Shown in pieces: positions 57,601 through 64,000 of a DNA stretch of 64,000 nt. Source of the stretch: Antilocapra americana (taxonomy: Eukaryota > Chordata > Mammalia > Artiodactyla > Antilocapridae); contig ML664173.1 of NCBI GenBank assembly GCA_007570785.1, forward strand, positions 13,611,933 to 13,675,932. Direction: 5' to 3'. Both the position numbers and the translations under genes were made by a program. How positions within the stretch are numbered: position 1 is the first letter of the stretch; each line of letters starts with the position of its first letter. Below the pieces are notes generated by a model. The model was not told the origin of the DNA. It did not search any database and saw only the letters and a list, made by a program, of their open reading frames with translations.

Positions 57601-60600
57601 GAACATTTCCTCATGTAGAGAAGGCAGTATCTGTCATCCCACTTGGGACCTGGGTTCCCAAAGAAACCAGGCCTTTCTCGTCAGCAAAGTGGAGCCCATT
57701 CTTTAGACTCACCATTGGACCACCTCTCCCCACCAACGTCCACCCCCTCCCCTGACCCAGCCAGTAGAATGGGAGGTAAGAGGGTCAGGTACCTACTCTG
57801 TGGAGACATTGACAATGGTGGTCCGGCCAAAGTGACTATCCCGGTCTGAAAGAGAAGAAAGTTGCCAACCTCAAGCCTGGCTCCTTGACTGGTTGGGCAC
57901 CAGATCTTAGGGTTCCCGAGTGAATGCCTGGGGCCTAGAAACGCTTGCCTACATCTTGTGCTTCCTTTTAGTTCCTCAGAGCTTGTTGCAGGAGACGCAA
58001 GAGACATGAGTTTGATCCCTGAGTCGGGAAGATTCCCTGGAGTAAGAAATGGCAACCCGCTCTAGTATTGTTGCCTGGAGAATCCCCATGGACAGAGGAG
58101 CCTGGCGGGCTACAGTCCATGGGGTCGCAAAGAGTTAGACACAACTGGAGTGACTGAGCATGAGTGCGAGTGGCTGAGGAGAAACAGCTAGAAACCCGAG
58201 CAATCAGGGTACACCTGGCTGCCGTCTGGATGTCTGCACACCATCTAGTTGTACAGCCCTCATTCAGCTCTGGCTCTGAACTCACTAGTGAGATAGTGAC
58301 TGCTAGTCACTGAGCACCCACTACAGGCAGTGTGCGAGGCACGTGATGTGCATCGTCTCTCAACCCCTGTGACCGTTGCAGAAACCGAGGCCTGGGGACA
58401 CTGTGTAAGATGAAATAATCTGGGAAGCAGAGGTGGATAAATGGTGGGGAACCATGAGTTTTCGGTCTCTGAAGCCCAAGCCCTCACCCACCACACTACT
58501 GTGTCAAAATCTACCCTCTTAGAAGAAATGTCGATGGAGTCCGGATGAGAAATTCAGCCCCTACAATGTTGTGTCCACCAGAGTGGGTAGAGCAAGAGAT
58601 CCAGTCCAGGGATCTTGGCAGTGGTTCACATGCCATAACAAGGCCTCCACGAACACCTGGCCAGGTACAGCGTGGGTCATGGATAACGGATAAACATTTG
58701 GTTTTAGACTGAATTACTACTATCTGCCTTCTCTGCGCCAGGCCCTGGGCCAAACTGGTACCCAGAGAGGTATCACCTCTGGTTTCCACGTGAGGGAACC
58801 AAAAGCACAGGTTGCCTAAGGTCCCATAACTAATCCTGAAAAGTGCAACTAAAAGTCAGAGTTCAAGATGCCCAAGCCCCAAGCTCTGTCCCACCAGCTG
58901 GGCTGCCTCTTAAGTCTAGCGGGCTGGGCCCAGGGTCCACGGAGCTCCGCCTACCCAGAACATCTCCAGTGTAGTTGATGGGCAAGATGATGCCCAAGGA
59001 GGGGATGCAGAGAATGAGTGCAAAGATGATGAGGTGATACTGGAACATGATGTAGATACGGGCGTCGTCTCCACACCTGCTAATCAGATCTTCATTCCTG
59101 GAGGAGAGACAGAGATGGGGACACTGCTCAGGAGCCAGTGTGGCTGCAAATCAAGTCAGGGGCAGAGGGAGCAGAGGGAGAGGAGATGACTGCCCCATGC
59201 CCGCGTCTTCATCTTCAGAAACATCCTCTTCTCAAAACTTGTTAGGCCCGAAATGGATTTCACTGAATTTCACAGACGTATCAAAGAAAGAGGCTGCAGA
59301 TAATGCACTTGGGAATCCAGAAGCACTCTTAAATCAGGCATTGATTTCCTCTTTTATTGCTTCTTCAAATATTCCTAGTGCCTGCCATGGTACATGCACT
59401 GAACAAACCATTAGTGATAACAAGATTCATCCTATTTTTCAAAAAGCTGCTCCTTAAATTAAAAAGGGACACTTAAAAGCACAATGTGCTATCACTCCAT
59501 ACTTCCGGACTGGTCAGTGTTGGAAAGTTGCTGCGAGGAGGTGCTGGTGAGGGTGTGGGGTGCTGGGAGCTCTCTCACACTCATGGGTACTGACTCTGGC
59601 ATGGCTACTTTGGATAACAGTTGACGTTATCTATAGAAATTGACTATATGTATACCCTCTGGCCTAACAATTCAACTCCTAGGTTTAGAACCAACAGAAA
59701 TACATGCACGTGGGCATTAAGAGACAAGGATGAGAATCTCAGAGAGGCATTATTTGTAACGGTCCCAAACTGGAAACAACCTAAATGTCTATCAAAGGTG
59801 AAATGGATGCAAGAATTGAAATACACACACAGTGAACTATATACATCACATTATGTATATATGTAATGAAATACTATACAGAGATAAAAATGAATGACCA
59901 CAGCTGAACTCCACAAATGTAATGTTGAGTGGAAGAGGACACACACAAACAATACATGCCATATCATTTCACATACAAAGTTCATAAATAGGCAGTGCTG
60001 AACTGAAGAGGTAGAAGTCAGGGTGCTGGCTCCCTCTGAAGAGCAGAGGGGTTGGGAGGGTGCAGGGGGAGAGCTTCTGGGGTCTTGGCAATGCTCTAAT
60101 TCTTTCTTAGGAGGGAGGTTGTGATAATTGAGCTGGACATTTATTTTTTGGGCATGTCTCTGCATGTGTGTTAACTCCAATTAAAAATTTTAAAAGCAAC
60201 ACATGCTGATAATAGAAACTTTGGAAAATACGAAAGAAGAAAATCATTCACCTACAATCTCATCAAACCTAAGAGAATGGGTATTAATCATTTTGGTCAA
60301 TTTCCTTTAATTTCTTATTATATTACTGGTTTAACTTAGTGACTGTAGTATAAACAGCATTTGGTGGCTCAGACGATAAAGAATCTGCCTGCAATGTGGG
60401 AGACCTGGGCTCGATCCCTGGGTTAGGAAGATCCTCTGGAGAAGGGAATGGCTACCCACGCCAGTATTCTTTCATGGAGAATTCTATAGACAGAGGAGCC
60501 TGGTGGGCTACAGTCCATGGGGTCACAAAGAATCAGATACAACTGAGCGACTAACACTTTCGCTTTTTTCCTGCTTTCTTTCATTTAGCATTTAATCTTA

Positions 60601-63447
60601 AGTGTTTTCTGATAGTTTAGCATTTTGTCTAAATATTTTTATGACTTCACAGTAATAGTGGTGACAGTGGTCTATTTGTGGGTTATTAGTTCACACTTGG
60701 CCCCAAGGGACACACCTGCCCCACTCCCAGTGGTGGGCGTACCATAGTTTACTCACCCTTGCCCTCTGATCAGACTTGAAAGTGGTATGCAACTTATAGC
60801 ATCCAGTCCAATATTCAGACTTATTTTTCAACAACACTACAATGTACATCATATCTTCAAGGCTTTCAATATCACCATTTCAGTAATTATTTAGCGCTCT
60901 CAACTTTTTTTTTAAACTTCAAGCTGTTAAAACACTTCCTGCCCTGCATTTGAGAATTAAATCCCAAAAAATGGGGTGGATGAGGAATGGTAAGAAAGTA
61001 GAATGGGGGGAATGTCCCCCTGCAGGCTTGGGGTGCCCAGATCTGCTCACAGGATATAAATAGTGTGCCTGAGGCAGGGTGAGAGCCTCCAATCAGGTAG
61101 CGAGAGCAGAGGGCTGGACGGGACCAAGAACACAACAATTTCGTTTCTGGGCTGGCAATTCCCTCTGCCCCAGGAAACCCAGGTTATACTCAGCAGCCTA
61201 TGTTACAGTTCCAAGGGACGCCTGACTTTTTGAGCCTATCTGTATTCCTCTGTTCAACTCTGTCCTCTTCCCACCGCTCTTTAAAGTGCGGCCCCCACAA
61301 AGTTCCAGGTGCCACCCTTTCTCCTACTCATGATTAATTCTTGTCTCGGCTCAAATCGCTTCTTCTCCTCTACCTCTTACTAGAGACTTGCTGTACCTGG
61401 CGTCCTTCTGTTTCATCTTTAACATCTTTAATACCTCTTCTTTGGCCCTCTCAACGACAGCCACGACCCGTTGACGGTCGCCCAGAGCCTCCCTCCCCAT
61501 GTCTCCTCCACGTCAATTCCCTGGTCATCACCGCCTCTCACCTGGACACTGGGAAAGCCTTCTTAGCTGCTCGTATTGCCTTTGGACTCTTCCAACTGCC
61601 ATTCACCCCTCATACTCCTGCCTACAAACAGACATCATCCTGAGTTTCTTGCTCAAAAACAGGCACTGTCTTTCTGCTGCCTCTAAATCAAAAGCCAAGA
61701 TTCTCGGGATGGCAGTCAAGATTCCCACTGATCCTTCCGGCCCAATCTTTTATCTCATCTCTGTCTATGTACTCCTACTTCTAGCACACCACAAGATGTA
61801 CCATTTCCGGACACTCTCTGCTATCTCCACCCCAAATCTTTGCCCCCACAGTCCTTAATTTCTGATTGGGCCCTCCATATCAAAACGACCAAAATTCTCC
61901 CCATTCTTCAAGGTCTTGCTCAAAACCATGCTTCTTCTGAACCCCAGCATTGGAATTAAGTTCTCACTCTCCTAAATGCCTTTTGCACAGCAGTTACGCT
62001 CTTCCCGTGAGAAGTTCTGTGTCATGGGTCTGGTTAACCTTTGTGTTTTTGATTAGCCTGAGTGGGCTTTGTGCCCTGGGACTTTGGCTTCTGCATGAAA
62101 TGGATGAGAGATTGCAGGTGAGCTTTTCTGTTTCTCTTAATGAAACTGTATTTATGCAAGCTTGCGCGTGCTTTTCAAAATAAAGCAAAACTAGAGAAGG
62201 TGCCAAGAAATAAAAGTCTTCCCTCCACTCCCCCAACGTGTGGCTAAGAGTCCCAACCCACACACAAACTAGTTGTATCACTTCCTAGGGACTCTGGTGA
62301 AAGACAAAGGAAGACGAAAACCCAAGGTCATGGGGAGTCCACCTTCAGGGCGGGGGCTCCAACACCAGAGACCGCCAGTCCTAAGGCCAGCTCTAGATTC
62401 CCAAGGGCCAGTCAGGGTGCCCTGCACCCCCATGGGGGTCCCAGGTCTGGGGAAAGAGAGGTGCCCTGGTGTAGCTCATGTGCGTTGGGATGGGGTCTGG
62501 GGGCAATGTCTGAATGCTCCCAGCAAGGCTCTTGAATGGTGGACGTGGAGACACACGATGGAAGAAGCTCTAAGAGCGTTAGCAAAGAACCATATGAGCA
62601 GGTCCAGGTGGACCCCTCTGCTGCGGCCTCTGAGAAGCAATTAGGCAGCCCCCTAAGGCAGGCATCCCAGGCAAGGATGGACCTTCAAGGAAGGGGTCAA
62701 AGGACGAGAAGGGCACGCTGGATGGGCAGCTATTTAGGGAGTACCCAGGAACACACAGGGCTCTGAGATGGAGTGTGCTGTGTGCACACGAGTAAATGTG
62801 TATGCACATGTGTGTTCATGCAGTGGAGACACAGAGCTCTGATCAGAGTCTGCTCTGCTCGGCTGAGGCGTCTGCTCGGTATGAGGCAATCAGGAGCTGA
62901 GAGGTGACTGCAGGTCTCTCTTCTTGCCAAGGGGGTCTGACACTAAGGAGATCCAGAAGATGCGGTGGGCCAGGGGTTATCCCTCCAGAGTGGGCACAGA
63001 GGCTGGGAGACAAAGCCTGCCCTTCTCTCGGCTGGTTTCTGTTTTTTCCACCTTGGCAAATATGAGGAATGACGTTCACAGGAGAAAAGCAAACAACACG
63101 TGGGAAGGACTTCTTTTTCCTCGTATGGCCTTCATAAAAGCATTTTTACAAGCCTGTGAAAGTGGTCCTTTCCTGAGAACTGTGGCAGAGGGAAAACGGG
63201 CTGTGGGCACCCTCTGGTTCCCATTTCACCAACTGGAACCCCGGAAAGCATCCTTTTCCCCAGGCTGGGCTATAGTGGGCGGCCAGGAGTGGGGAGTGAA
63301 GGCTGGGGCACAGAGTCCAAGCCCCAGGCCTGATCCTGTGGGGAAGGAGACCCGCCCTCCACCCTCCAGCAGACAAAGCCCCAACGGCTCAGAAAATTCA
63401 GGCACTTACTTCATGGTGATGGTGTTGAAAAACCAGGAATAGAAGCC
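36450..63447 (-). CDS. TMEM63C: TMEM63C, CSC1-like/OSCA-family membrane protein, residues from about 106 to the end (19 exons; 5' exons lie right of the window)
   Basis: TMEM63 proteins are animal members of the OSCA/CSC1 family of mechanically or osmotically gated cation channels. TMEM63C has been tied to kidney podocytes and hereditary spastic paraplegia. Exons in order of translation: 63410-63447, 58955-59097, 57797-57845, 55925-56033, 54474-54547, 53801-53881, 53565-53688, 52664-52797, 50787-50909, 50191-50344, 48883-48989, 47823-47909, 47204-47269, 44512-44674, 44183-44288, 43625-43792, 41141-41250, 39531-39599, 36450-36650. They total 2106 nt, 701 codons plus TGA, all in frame with GT-AG sites. 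Layout: N-terminal membrane helices (RSN1-type), a Cys-rich cytosolic PHM7-type domain (exons at 54.5-50.8 kb), then the seven-or-so-helix DUF221/RSN1_7TM core (50.3-41.1 kb) and an acidic, Ser/Thr/Pro-rich tail. Matches the remembered human protein of 806 residues closely. Confidence 0.95.
37640..38120 (+). mobile_element. Old L1M-type repeat
   Basis: AGACCCTGGATTGGATTCTG and AAATGTGGACTGGGTATTTG match in forward direction the same repeat type seen reversed at 29640-30170. Confidence 0.5.
38155..38345 (+). mobile_element. MIR SINE
   Basis: AACTCTGGAGTTTAGCAGGC, TTTGAGCCTCAGTTTCCCTA and TCTGTAAAATGAGGATAAAA. Confidence 0.82.
38640..38940 (+). mobile_element. L2 LINE fragment
   Basis: CTGGGCCTTTGCACAGGCTG, TGTCCCCTCCTCCAGGAAGC and CTTCCCTGAATGCCCATGG are hallmark L2 stretches. 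Confidence 0.8.
39531..39599 (-). CDS. TMEM63C: TMEM63C coding exon (acidic, Ser/Thr-rich tail)
   Basis: 69 nt, phase 0 at both ends: [20 protein letters not shown] and TSL. Skipping it would remove 23 residues without a frameshift. Confidence 0.94.
39600..41140 (-). other. TMEM63C: TMEM63C intron
   Basis: Holds the BovB/Bov-A2 fragment at 40471-40664; nothing else recognised. Confidence 0.8.
40471..40664 (+). mobile_element. BovB/Bov-A2 3' end fragment
   Basis: AAGACCCTAATGCTGGGAAA, GATGAGATGGTTGGATGGCA and GAGTCGGACTCGACTTGGCG match the BovB LINE 3' end, which Bov-A2 SINEs share. Confidence 0.85.
41141..41250 (-). CDS. TMEM63C: TMEM63C coding exon with the last membrane helix
   Basis: 110 nt: [20 protein letters not shown] then [16 protein letters not shown]. 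One hydrophobic helix followed by the start of the cytosolic tail; ends on a complete codon. Confidence 0.95.
41690..42300 (-). mobile_element. LINE-1 3' end, reverse orientation, split by a SINE
   Basis: TTTCAGGTGTGCAGCAAAGG, CAGAATATTGAGCAGAGTTC and GTGCTATACAGTAGGTCGAA are reverse-complement L1 3' sequence common in artiodactyls. The L1 resumes with GTTGATTAACAAGG after the SINE insertion at 41727-41920. Confidence 0.8.
41727..41920 (+). mobile_element. Bov-tA SINE nested in an L1 fragment
   Basis: ACTTCCCTGTAGCTCAAACG head, GATCCCTGGGTCAGGAAGAT, TATTCTTGCCTGGAGAATCC, tail GACACGACTGAGCGACTAAC. Confidence 0.9.
42490..42775 (+). mobile_element. Old L1 3' fragment
   Basis: ATTAATGCAGCCATTAAAAG and AGAAACTCAGGATAGAAGTT resemble the region after L1 ORF2. 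Family not fixed. Confidence 0.5.
42874..42987 (+). mobile_element. Bov-tA SINE head fragment
   Basis: GGGCTTCCCGGGTGGCTTGG and AAGAATCTGCCTGCCAATGC. It stops at ATGGCAACCCACT, where BovB sequence begins. Confidence 0.85.
42988..43294 (+). mobile_element. BovB LINE 3' end
   Basis: ATCAACCCTGAATATTCATT, CCAATATTTTGGCCACCTGA, GATGCGAAGAGCTGACTCAT and a GACATGACTGAGCAACTAAA tail. Confidence 0.9.
43625..43792 (-). CDS. TMEM63C: TMEM63C coding exon with membrane helices
   Basis: 168 nt: [55 protein letters not shown]. The KH-TDRYN motif and the following helices belong to the channel core. Donor GTACGT. Confidence 0.96.
43793..44182 (-). other. TMEM63C: TMEM63C intron
   Basis: 390 GC-rich bases between two channel-core exons; nothing recognised. 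Confidence 0.8.
44183..44288 (-). CDS. TMEM63C: TMEM63C coding exon with a pore-region helix
   Basis: 106 nt: [20 protein letters not shown] then [15 protein letters not shown]. The Y-SI-CPII-PFG motif is one of the strongest signatures of the DUF221 core. Confidence 0.97.
44512..44674 (-). CDS. TMEM63C: TMEM63C coding exon with a membrane helix
   Basis: 163 nt: [40 protein letters not shown], then [14 protein letters not shown]. The last codon is ATG (Met) before GTGAGG, where I recall Lys in human. Confidence 0.95.
44812..45150. mobile_element. Tigger-type (TcMar) nonautonomous DNA transposon
   Basis: Imperfect terminal inverted repeats: CAGACATCCCTTGGTATCCG on the left and GTGGATATGGAGGGCCGACT on the right, flanked by TA on both sides. 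The interior has GCTCAAGTCCCTTATATGAA, as in Tigger-derived elements. Confidence 0.8.
46384..46810 (+). mobile_element. CHR-type tRNA-derived SINE with an AT-repeat end
   Basis: GGCTTCCTGGGTGGCTCAGC head, then GAGCCCACTTGCCACAACTA, AGCCCGTGCAGCAACGAGGA and CCCAGCACAGCCAAAAATCA. This is the cetartiodactyl CHR pattern, unlike Bov-tA in its second half. Confidence 0.75.
46781..46805. repeat. (AT)n microsatellite
   Basis: 25 bases of AT repeat at the 3' end of the CHR SINE. Confidence 0.95.
46811..47005 (+). mobile_element. L1 (L1M-type) 3' end
   Basis: TTAGTTATGCAAGATGTGAC, CATTGGGGGAAACTGGATGA and TCTACAATTATTTAAAAAAC match the 3' end of old L1 elements. Confidence 0.65.
47204..47269 (-). CDS. 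TMEM63C: TMEM63C coding exon (loop)
   Basis: 66 nt: [20 protein letters not shown] and F, with split codons at both edges. Acceptor TTCTAG, donor GTGAGT. Confidence 0.93.
47270..47822 (-). other. TMEM63C: TMEM63C intron
   Basis: Mostly the probable L2 fragment at 47370-47700. Confidence 0.7.
47370..47700 (+). mobile_element. Probable L2 fragment
   Basis: CT-rich with GACAAACACTTTGAGGGCAG, AGTTCATGGCTGACAG and CCAGGCTCATGACAGGCACT near its end, as in the L2 tail. Diverged. Confidence 0.4.
47823..47909 (-). CDS. TMEM63C: TMEM63C coding exon with a membrane helix
   Basis: 87 nt: [20 protein letters not shown] then ILPSMGLT. The [14 protein letters not shown] pattern is highly conserved in the family. 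Donor GTACCT. Confidence 0.96.
47910..48882 (-). other. TMEM63C: TMEM63C intron
   Basis: No recognised repeat or exon. Confidence 0.75.
48883..48989 (-). CDS. TMEM63C: TMEM63C coding exon with a membrane helix
   Basis: 107 nt: [20 protein letters not shown] then [15 protein letters not shown]. The [13 protein letters not shown] motif is a core DUF221 helix. Confidence 0.96.
48990..50190 (-). other. TMEM63C: TMEM63C intron
   Basis: Contains the impure TG repeat (49508-49560); the rest is unassigned. Confidence 0.75.
49508..49560. repeat. Impure (TG)n repeat
   Basis: TG units interrupted by CA and CTAC, in a TMEM63C intron. Confidence 0.85.
50191..50344 (-). CDS. TMEM63C: TMEM63C coding exon with a membrane helix
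   Basis: 154 nt: [20 protein letters not shown], then the Phe-rich helix [20 protein letters not shown] and [11 protein letters not shown]. Donor is GTGCCT, weaker than consensus but forced by the frame. Confidence 0.95.
50345..50786 (-). other. TMEM63C: TMEM63C intron
   Basis: 442 bases; nothing recognised. Confidence 0.75.
50787..50909 (-). CDS. TMEM63C: TMEM63C coding exon (end of cytosolic domain)
   Basis: 123 nt: [20 protein letters not shown] then [20 protein letters not shown]. The [12 protein letters not shown] signature is shared across the CSC1/OSCA/TMEM63 family. Confidence 0.96.
51165..51330 (-). mobile_element. MIR fragment, reverse orientation
   Basis: CCAGTGCCTGACACTGTGCT and GTGAGTCACATCATTTTAAT fit the reversed MIR end. 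Confidence 0.55.
51920..52189 (-). mobile_element. Bov-tA/Bov-A dimeric SINE, reverse orientation
   Basis: Two tandem units of about 130 bases. Each has TCAGTC or TTAGTC followed by GTGTCCGACTCT-like sequence, and each ends CTGGAGTGG-GTTGCCATT (-TGCCTTCTC). The units are joined at a GAAAGTGAAAAGTGAAAGTG linker. Confidence 0.88.
52419..52535 (+). repeat. G-rich low-complexity block with a G13 run
   Basis: Repeated GGGCGGGGC and GGAGGGGCGGGG units, with 13 consecutive G at 52516-52528. Many G-tracts on plus (C-tracts on the TMEM63C transcript) could form a G-quadruplex. Lies in the intron about 130 bases from the exon 52664-52797. Confidence 0.9.
52664..52797 (-). CDS. TMEM63C: TMEM63C coding exon (cytosolic helix)
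   Basis: 134 nt: [20 protein letters not shown] then [20 protein letters not shown] and RMTK. Charged and heptad-like in its first half, so a helix is likely. Lies about 130 bases from a strongly G-rich block in the intron to its left (52419-52535). Confidence 0.94.
52798..53564 (-). other. TMEM63C: TMEM63C intron
   Basis: Contains the T18 run; nothing else recognised. Confidence 0.75.
53131..53148. repeat. T18 homopolymer
   Basis: 18 consecutive T (A on the TMEM63C strand), probably an old retroposon tail. Confidence 0.9.
53565..53688 (-). CDS. TMEM63C: TMEM63C coding exon (Cys-rich cytosolic segment)
   Basis: 124 nt: [20 protein letters not shown], then a Cys-rich run [15 protein letters not shown]. 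Spaced cysteines are typical of TMEM63 proteins. Ends on a complete codon before GTAACT. Confidence 0.94.
53801..53881 (-). CDS. TMEM63C: TMEM63C coding exon (cytosolic domain)
   Basis: 81 nt: [20 protein letters not shown] then IDLDDQ with Arg split at the donor GTGAGG. Confidence 0.94.
53882..54473 (-). other. TMEM63C: TMEM63C intron made largely of a tandem duplication
   Basis: About two thirds of the intron is the duplicated 201-base unit at 54047-54430. Confidence 0.85.
54047..54430. repeat. Local tandem duplication, period about 201 bases
   Basis: GTTAATG-GAGATTTGCCACAT at 54051 recurs at 54252. Both copies continue through GCTGCTCATGGACAGATAAT, TAGCTTCTAG-GTTTGGAACT and CAGGTCACAGAAG to similar ends near 54230 and 54430. 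The copies differ at scattered bases. It lies in a TMEM63C intron next to the exon 54474-54547. Confidence 0.9.
54474..54547 (-). CDS. TMEM63C: TMEM63C coding exon (start of cytosolic domain)
   Basis: 74 nt: [20 protein letters not shown] then IKHF, the first strand of the PHM7-like cytosolic domain. Acceptor CACCTAG, donor GTAAGT. Confidence 0.94.
54548..55924 (-). other. TMEM63C: TMEM63C intron
   Basis: 1.4 kb with no recognised repeat. GGGGTGTGTGCAATTG-like text occurs twice near 55180-55220 as a short local repeat. Confidence 0.7.
55925..56033 (-). CDS. TMEM63C: TMEM63C coding exon with a membrane helix
   Basis: 109 nt. Codes [20 protein letters not shown] then [16 protein letters not shown], ending on a complete codon. 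The left edge carries overlapping donors GTGAGT and GTAAGT four bases apart; only the first keeps the reading frame. Confidence 0.93.
56034..57796 (-). other. TMEM63C: TMEM63C intron
   Basis: Reversed MIR at 56170-56395; a second weak MIR-like stretch may lie near 57210-57380. No exon seen. Confidence 0.7.
56170..56395 (-). mobile_element. MIR SINE, reverse orientation
   Basis: GATCGAGTGTTCACTATATG, CCAGATCCAGGG and TCGTAGGGAAACAAGGGCC. Diverged. Confidence 0.6.
57797..57845 (-). CDS. TMEM63C: TMEM63C coding exon (extracellular/lumenal loop)
   Basis: 49 nt: [15 protein letters not shown] between two split codons (Asp and Glu). Acceptor TTTCAG, donor GTAGGT. Confidence 0.92.
57984..58166 (+). 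mobile_element. Bov-tA SINE, 5'-truncated
   Basis: GAGTTTGATCCCTGAGTCGG, GACAGAGGAGCCTGGCGGGC and GTTAGACACAACTGGAGTGA; the first 50 or so bases of the head are missing. Confidence 0.9.
58290..58410 (-). mobile_element. MIR fragment, reverse orientation
   Basis: CACTGAGCACCCACTACAGG and CAGTGTGCGAGGCACGTGAT, then GCAGAAACCGAGGCCTGGGG. Confidence 0.6.
58695..58910 (-). mobile_element. MIR SINE, reverse orientation, next to a TMEM63C exon
   Basis: TCTGCGCCAGGCCCTGGGCC, GAGGGAACCAAAAGCACAGG and AAAGTCAGAGTTCAAGATGC. Ends about 45 bases from the exon at 58955. Confidence 0.6.
58955..59097 (-). CDS. TMEM63C: TMEM63C coding exon with a membrane helix
   Basis: 143 nt. Codes [20 protein letters not shown] then [20 protein letters not shown], a clear membrane helix, and NYTGDVL. 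Splits codons at both ends in register with its neighbours. Confidence 0.95.
59140..59457 (+). pseudogene. Unrecognised protein-like ORF, possible retroposed fragment
   Basis: 105-codon open frame antisense within a TMEM63C intron. From about 59194 it has a non-repetitive, protein-like composition: [40 protein letters not shown], then [17 protein letters not shown], ending [12 protein letters not shown] do not recognise the family. The first 18 codons look like ordinary intron sequence. It could be part of an old processed pseudogene or of a transposon. It is followed at once by an old L1. No promoter or splice context supports expression. Confidence 0.3.
59470..60200 (+). mobile_element. Old L1 fragment: end of ORF2 region and 3'UTR
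   Basis: GAGGAGGTGCTGGTGAGGGT, TAACAATTCAACTCCTAGGT, AACTGGAAACAACCTAAATG and CATAAATAGGCAGTGCTGAA show the ORF2 C-terminal area of an ancient L1. It contains many disabling changes. Confidence 0.85.
60360..60560 (+). mobile_element. Bov-tA SINE
   Basis: TTGGTGGCTCAGACGATAAA, GGCTCGATCCCTGGGTTAGG, GACAGAGGAGCCTGGTGGGC and ACTGAGCGACTAACAC. Confidence 0.92.
61250..61990 (+). mobile_element. Probable old LINE (L2/L1M) fragment
   Basis: CTCACCTGGACACTGGGAAA and TTCTTCAAGGTCTTGCTCAA fit mammalian LINE-derived CT-rich sequence. Low identity, family not fixed. Confidence 0.4.
63410..63447 (-). CDS. TMEM63C: TMEM63C coding exon ([12 protein letters not shown])
   Basis: 38 nt micro-exon: acceptor CCCCAG at its right edge (63448-63450 on plus is CTG), donor GTAAGT at its left. 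First TMEM63C exon in the window; the preceding exons were not found up to base 64,000. Confidence 0.9.
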
Positions 63448-64000
63448 CTGGGGGAAAAGGAGAGAAAGTGTGAGAAACCCAGCACTGGGACGTCCAAGGC
63501 AGCGAGGCAGTGTCTGGGGCTTCAGTGTCCGGGGCTTCCGCCCTAGGCAAGGCCCAGACCGGAATCGGTGCTGAGGGCGATGTCTTTTTGGAAGTCGGGC
63601 ATCCTATGACAGGAAGTGGGGGGTTAGAGGGTGGGCATTGGACTGAAGGGAGAGAAGGGACTCTGGGGTGGACATCAGTTGCTTTCTATTTGTCCCTCGT
63701 TGCTTCCTTCTGGGAAATGGACACGGACATGACTTGGACATGAATGAGTGACTGAACAACAACACATTTCCCAAAAAGAAGCAAGGAGAGGCTGGTAAAC
63801 ACGAAACAAAAGGAAGTTCCTTGCTTGCTACCTTCGGTGTAAGGCCCACAATCCAGGCTTCCTCGCTCTGTTGGGTGGGTTGACAGTGGGAATGCCTCTC
63901 GGGGGAATCATTCCCCTAGCTATGACCTAGGGAACTAAAACAGGGACAAAAGCCTGGGTATGAGGCAGAGCAATGAAGGGACAGAGTACGATGGTGGTAG
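63448..64000 (-). other. TMEM63C: TMEM63C intron, continuing beyond the window
   Basis: No exon seen; a short Bov-type SINE remnant lies near 63718-63763. Confidence 0.7.
63718..63763 (+). mobile_element. Bov-type SINE tail remnant
   Basis: GGACATGAATGAGTGACTGA followed by ACAACAACAC resembles the last bases of a Bov-tA element. Short and diverged. Confidence 0.4.

Larger units (their letters stand above)
57846..58954 (-). other. TMEM63C: TMEM63C intron
   Basis: Truncated Bov-tA (57984-58166) and two reversed MIR pieces (58290-58410, 58695-58910). Confidence 0.8.
59098..63409 (-). other. TMEM63C: TMEM63C intron, the largest in the window
   Basis: 4.3 kb. Holds the protein-like ORF on plus (59140-59457), an old L1 (59470-60200), a Bov-tA (60360-60560) and a LINE relic (61250-61990). 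The part from 62000 to 63400 shows nothing recognised. Confidence 0.8.

Overview
The window is nuclear DNA from a ruminant. It has split vertebrate genes with GT-AG introns, a CpG-rich promoter, and interspersed repeats typical of Ruminantia: Bov-tA tRNA-derived SINEs, BovB/Bov-A2 3' ends and bovid-type LINE-1 tails. It also holds older mammalian repeats (MIR, L2, MLT1, Tigger). The sequence alone does not separate cattle, sheep, goat, buffalo or other bovids.

Three known genes are present. (1) POMT2, plus strand, enters from the left. Its last 12 coding exons (3742-16521) encode the final 378 residues of protein O-mannosyltransferase 2, followed by a 3'UTR of about 2.4 kb ending near 18,965. 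(2) NGB, plus strand, is complete: four coding exons (22929-26717) encode the 151-residue neuroglobin behind a CpG island, with a 3'UTR to about 27,945 that contains a ruminant SINE. (3) TMEM63C, minus strand, enters from the right. Nineteen coding exons (63447 down to 36450) encode the last 701 residues of the CSC1-like/OSCA-type channel, and a probable 3'UTR ends near 33,730. Its first exons lie beyond base 64,000. All exon joins were read by hand and stay in frame, with no disabling change seen.

The order POMT2-NGB-TMEM63C, with NGB and TMEM63C tail to tail, matches the block I recall on human 14q24.3. The genes are neighbours, not a pathway: POMT2 starts O-mannosylation of alpha-dystroglycan in the ER, neuroglobin is a neuronal hexacoordinate haem protein, and TMEM63C is a multi-pass membrane protein of a mechano/osmosensitive channel family.

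The two intergenic stretches (about 18.97-22.5 kb and 27.95-33.7 kb) and the introns hold mainly repeats, and I saw no further gene in them. I found no undescribed multi-gene system. The points most worth a second look are: a short upstream ORF before NGB, a SINE inside the NGB 3'UTR, overlapping splice donors in TMEM63C, a G-rich block and a local tandem duplication in TMEM63C introns, and an unrecognised protein-like ORF in a TMEM63C intron. Repeat boundaries are approximate because they were judged by eye against remembered consensus sequences.
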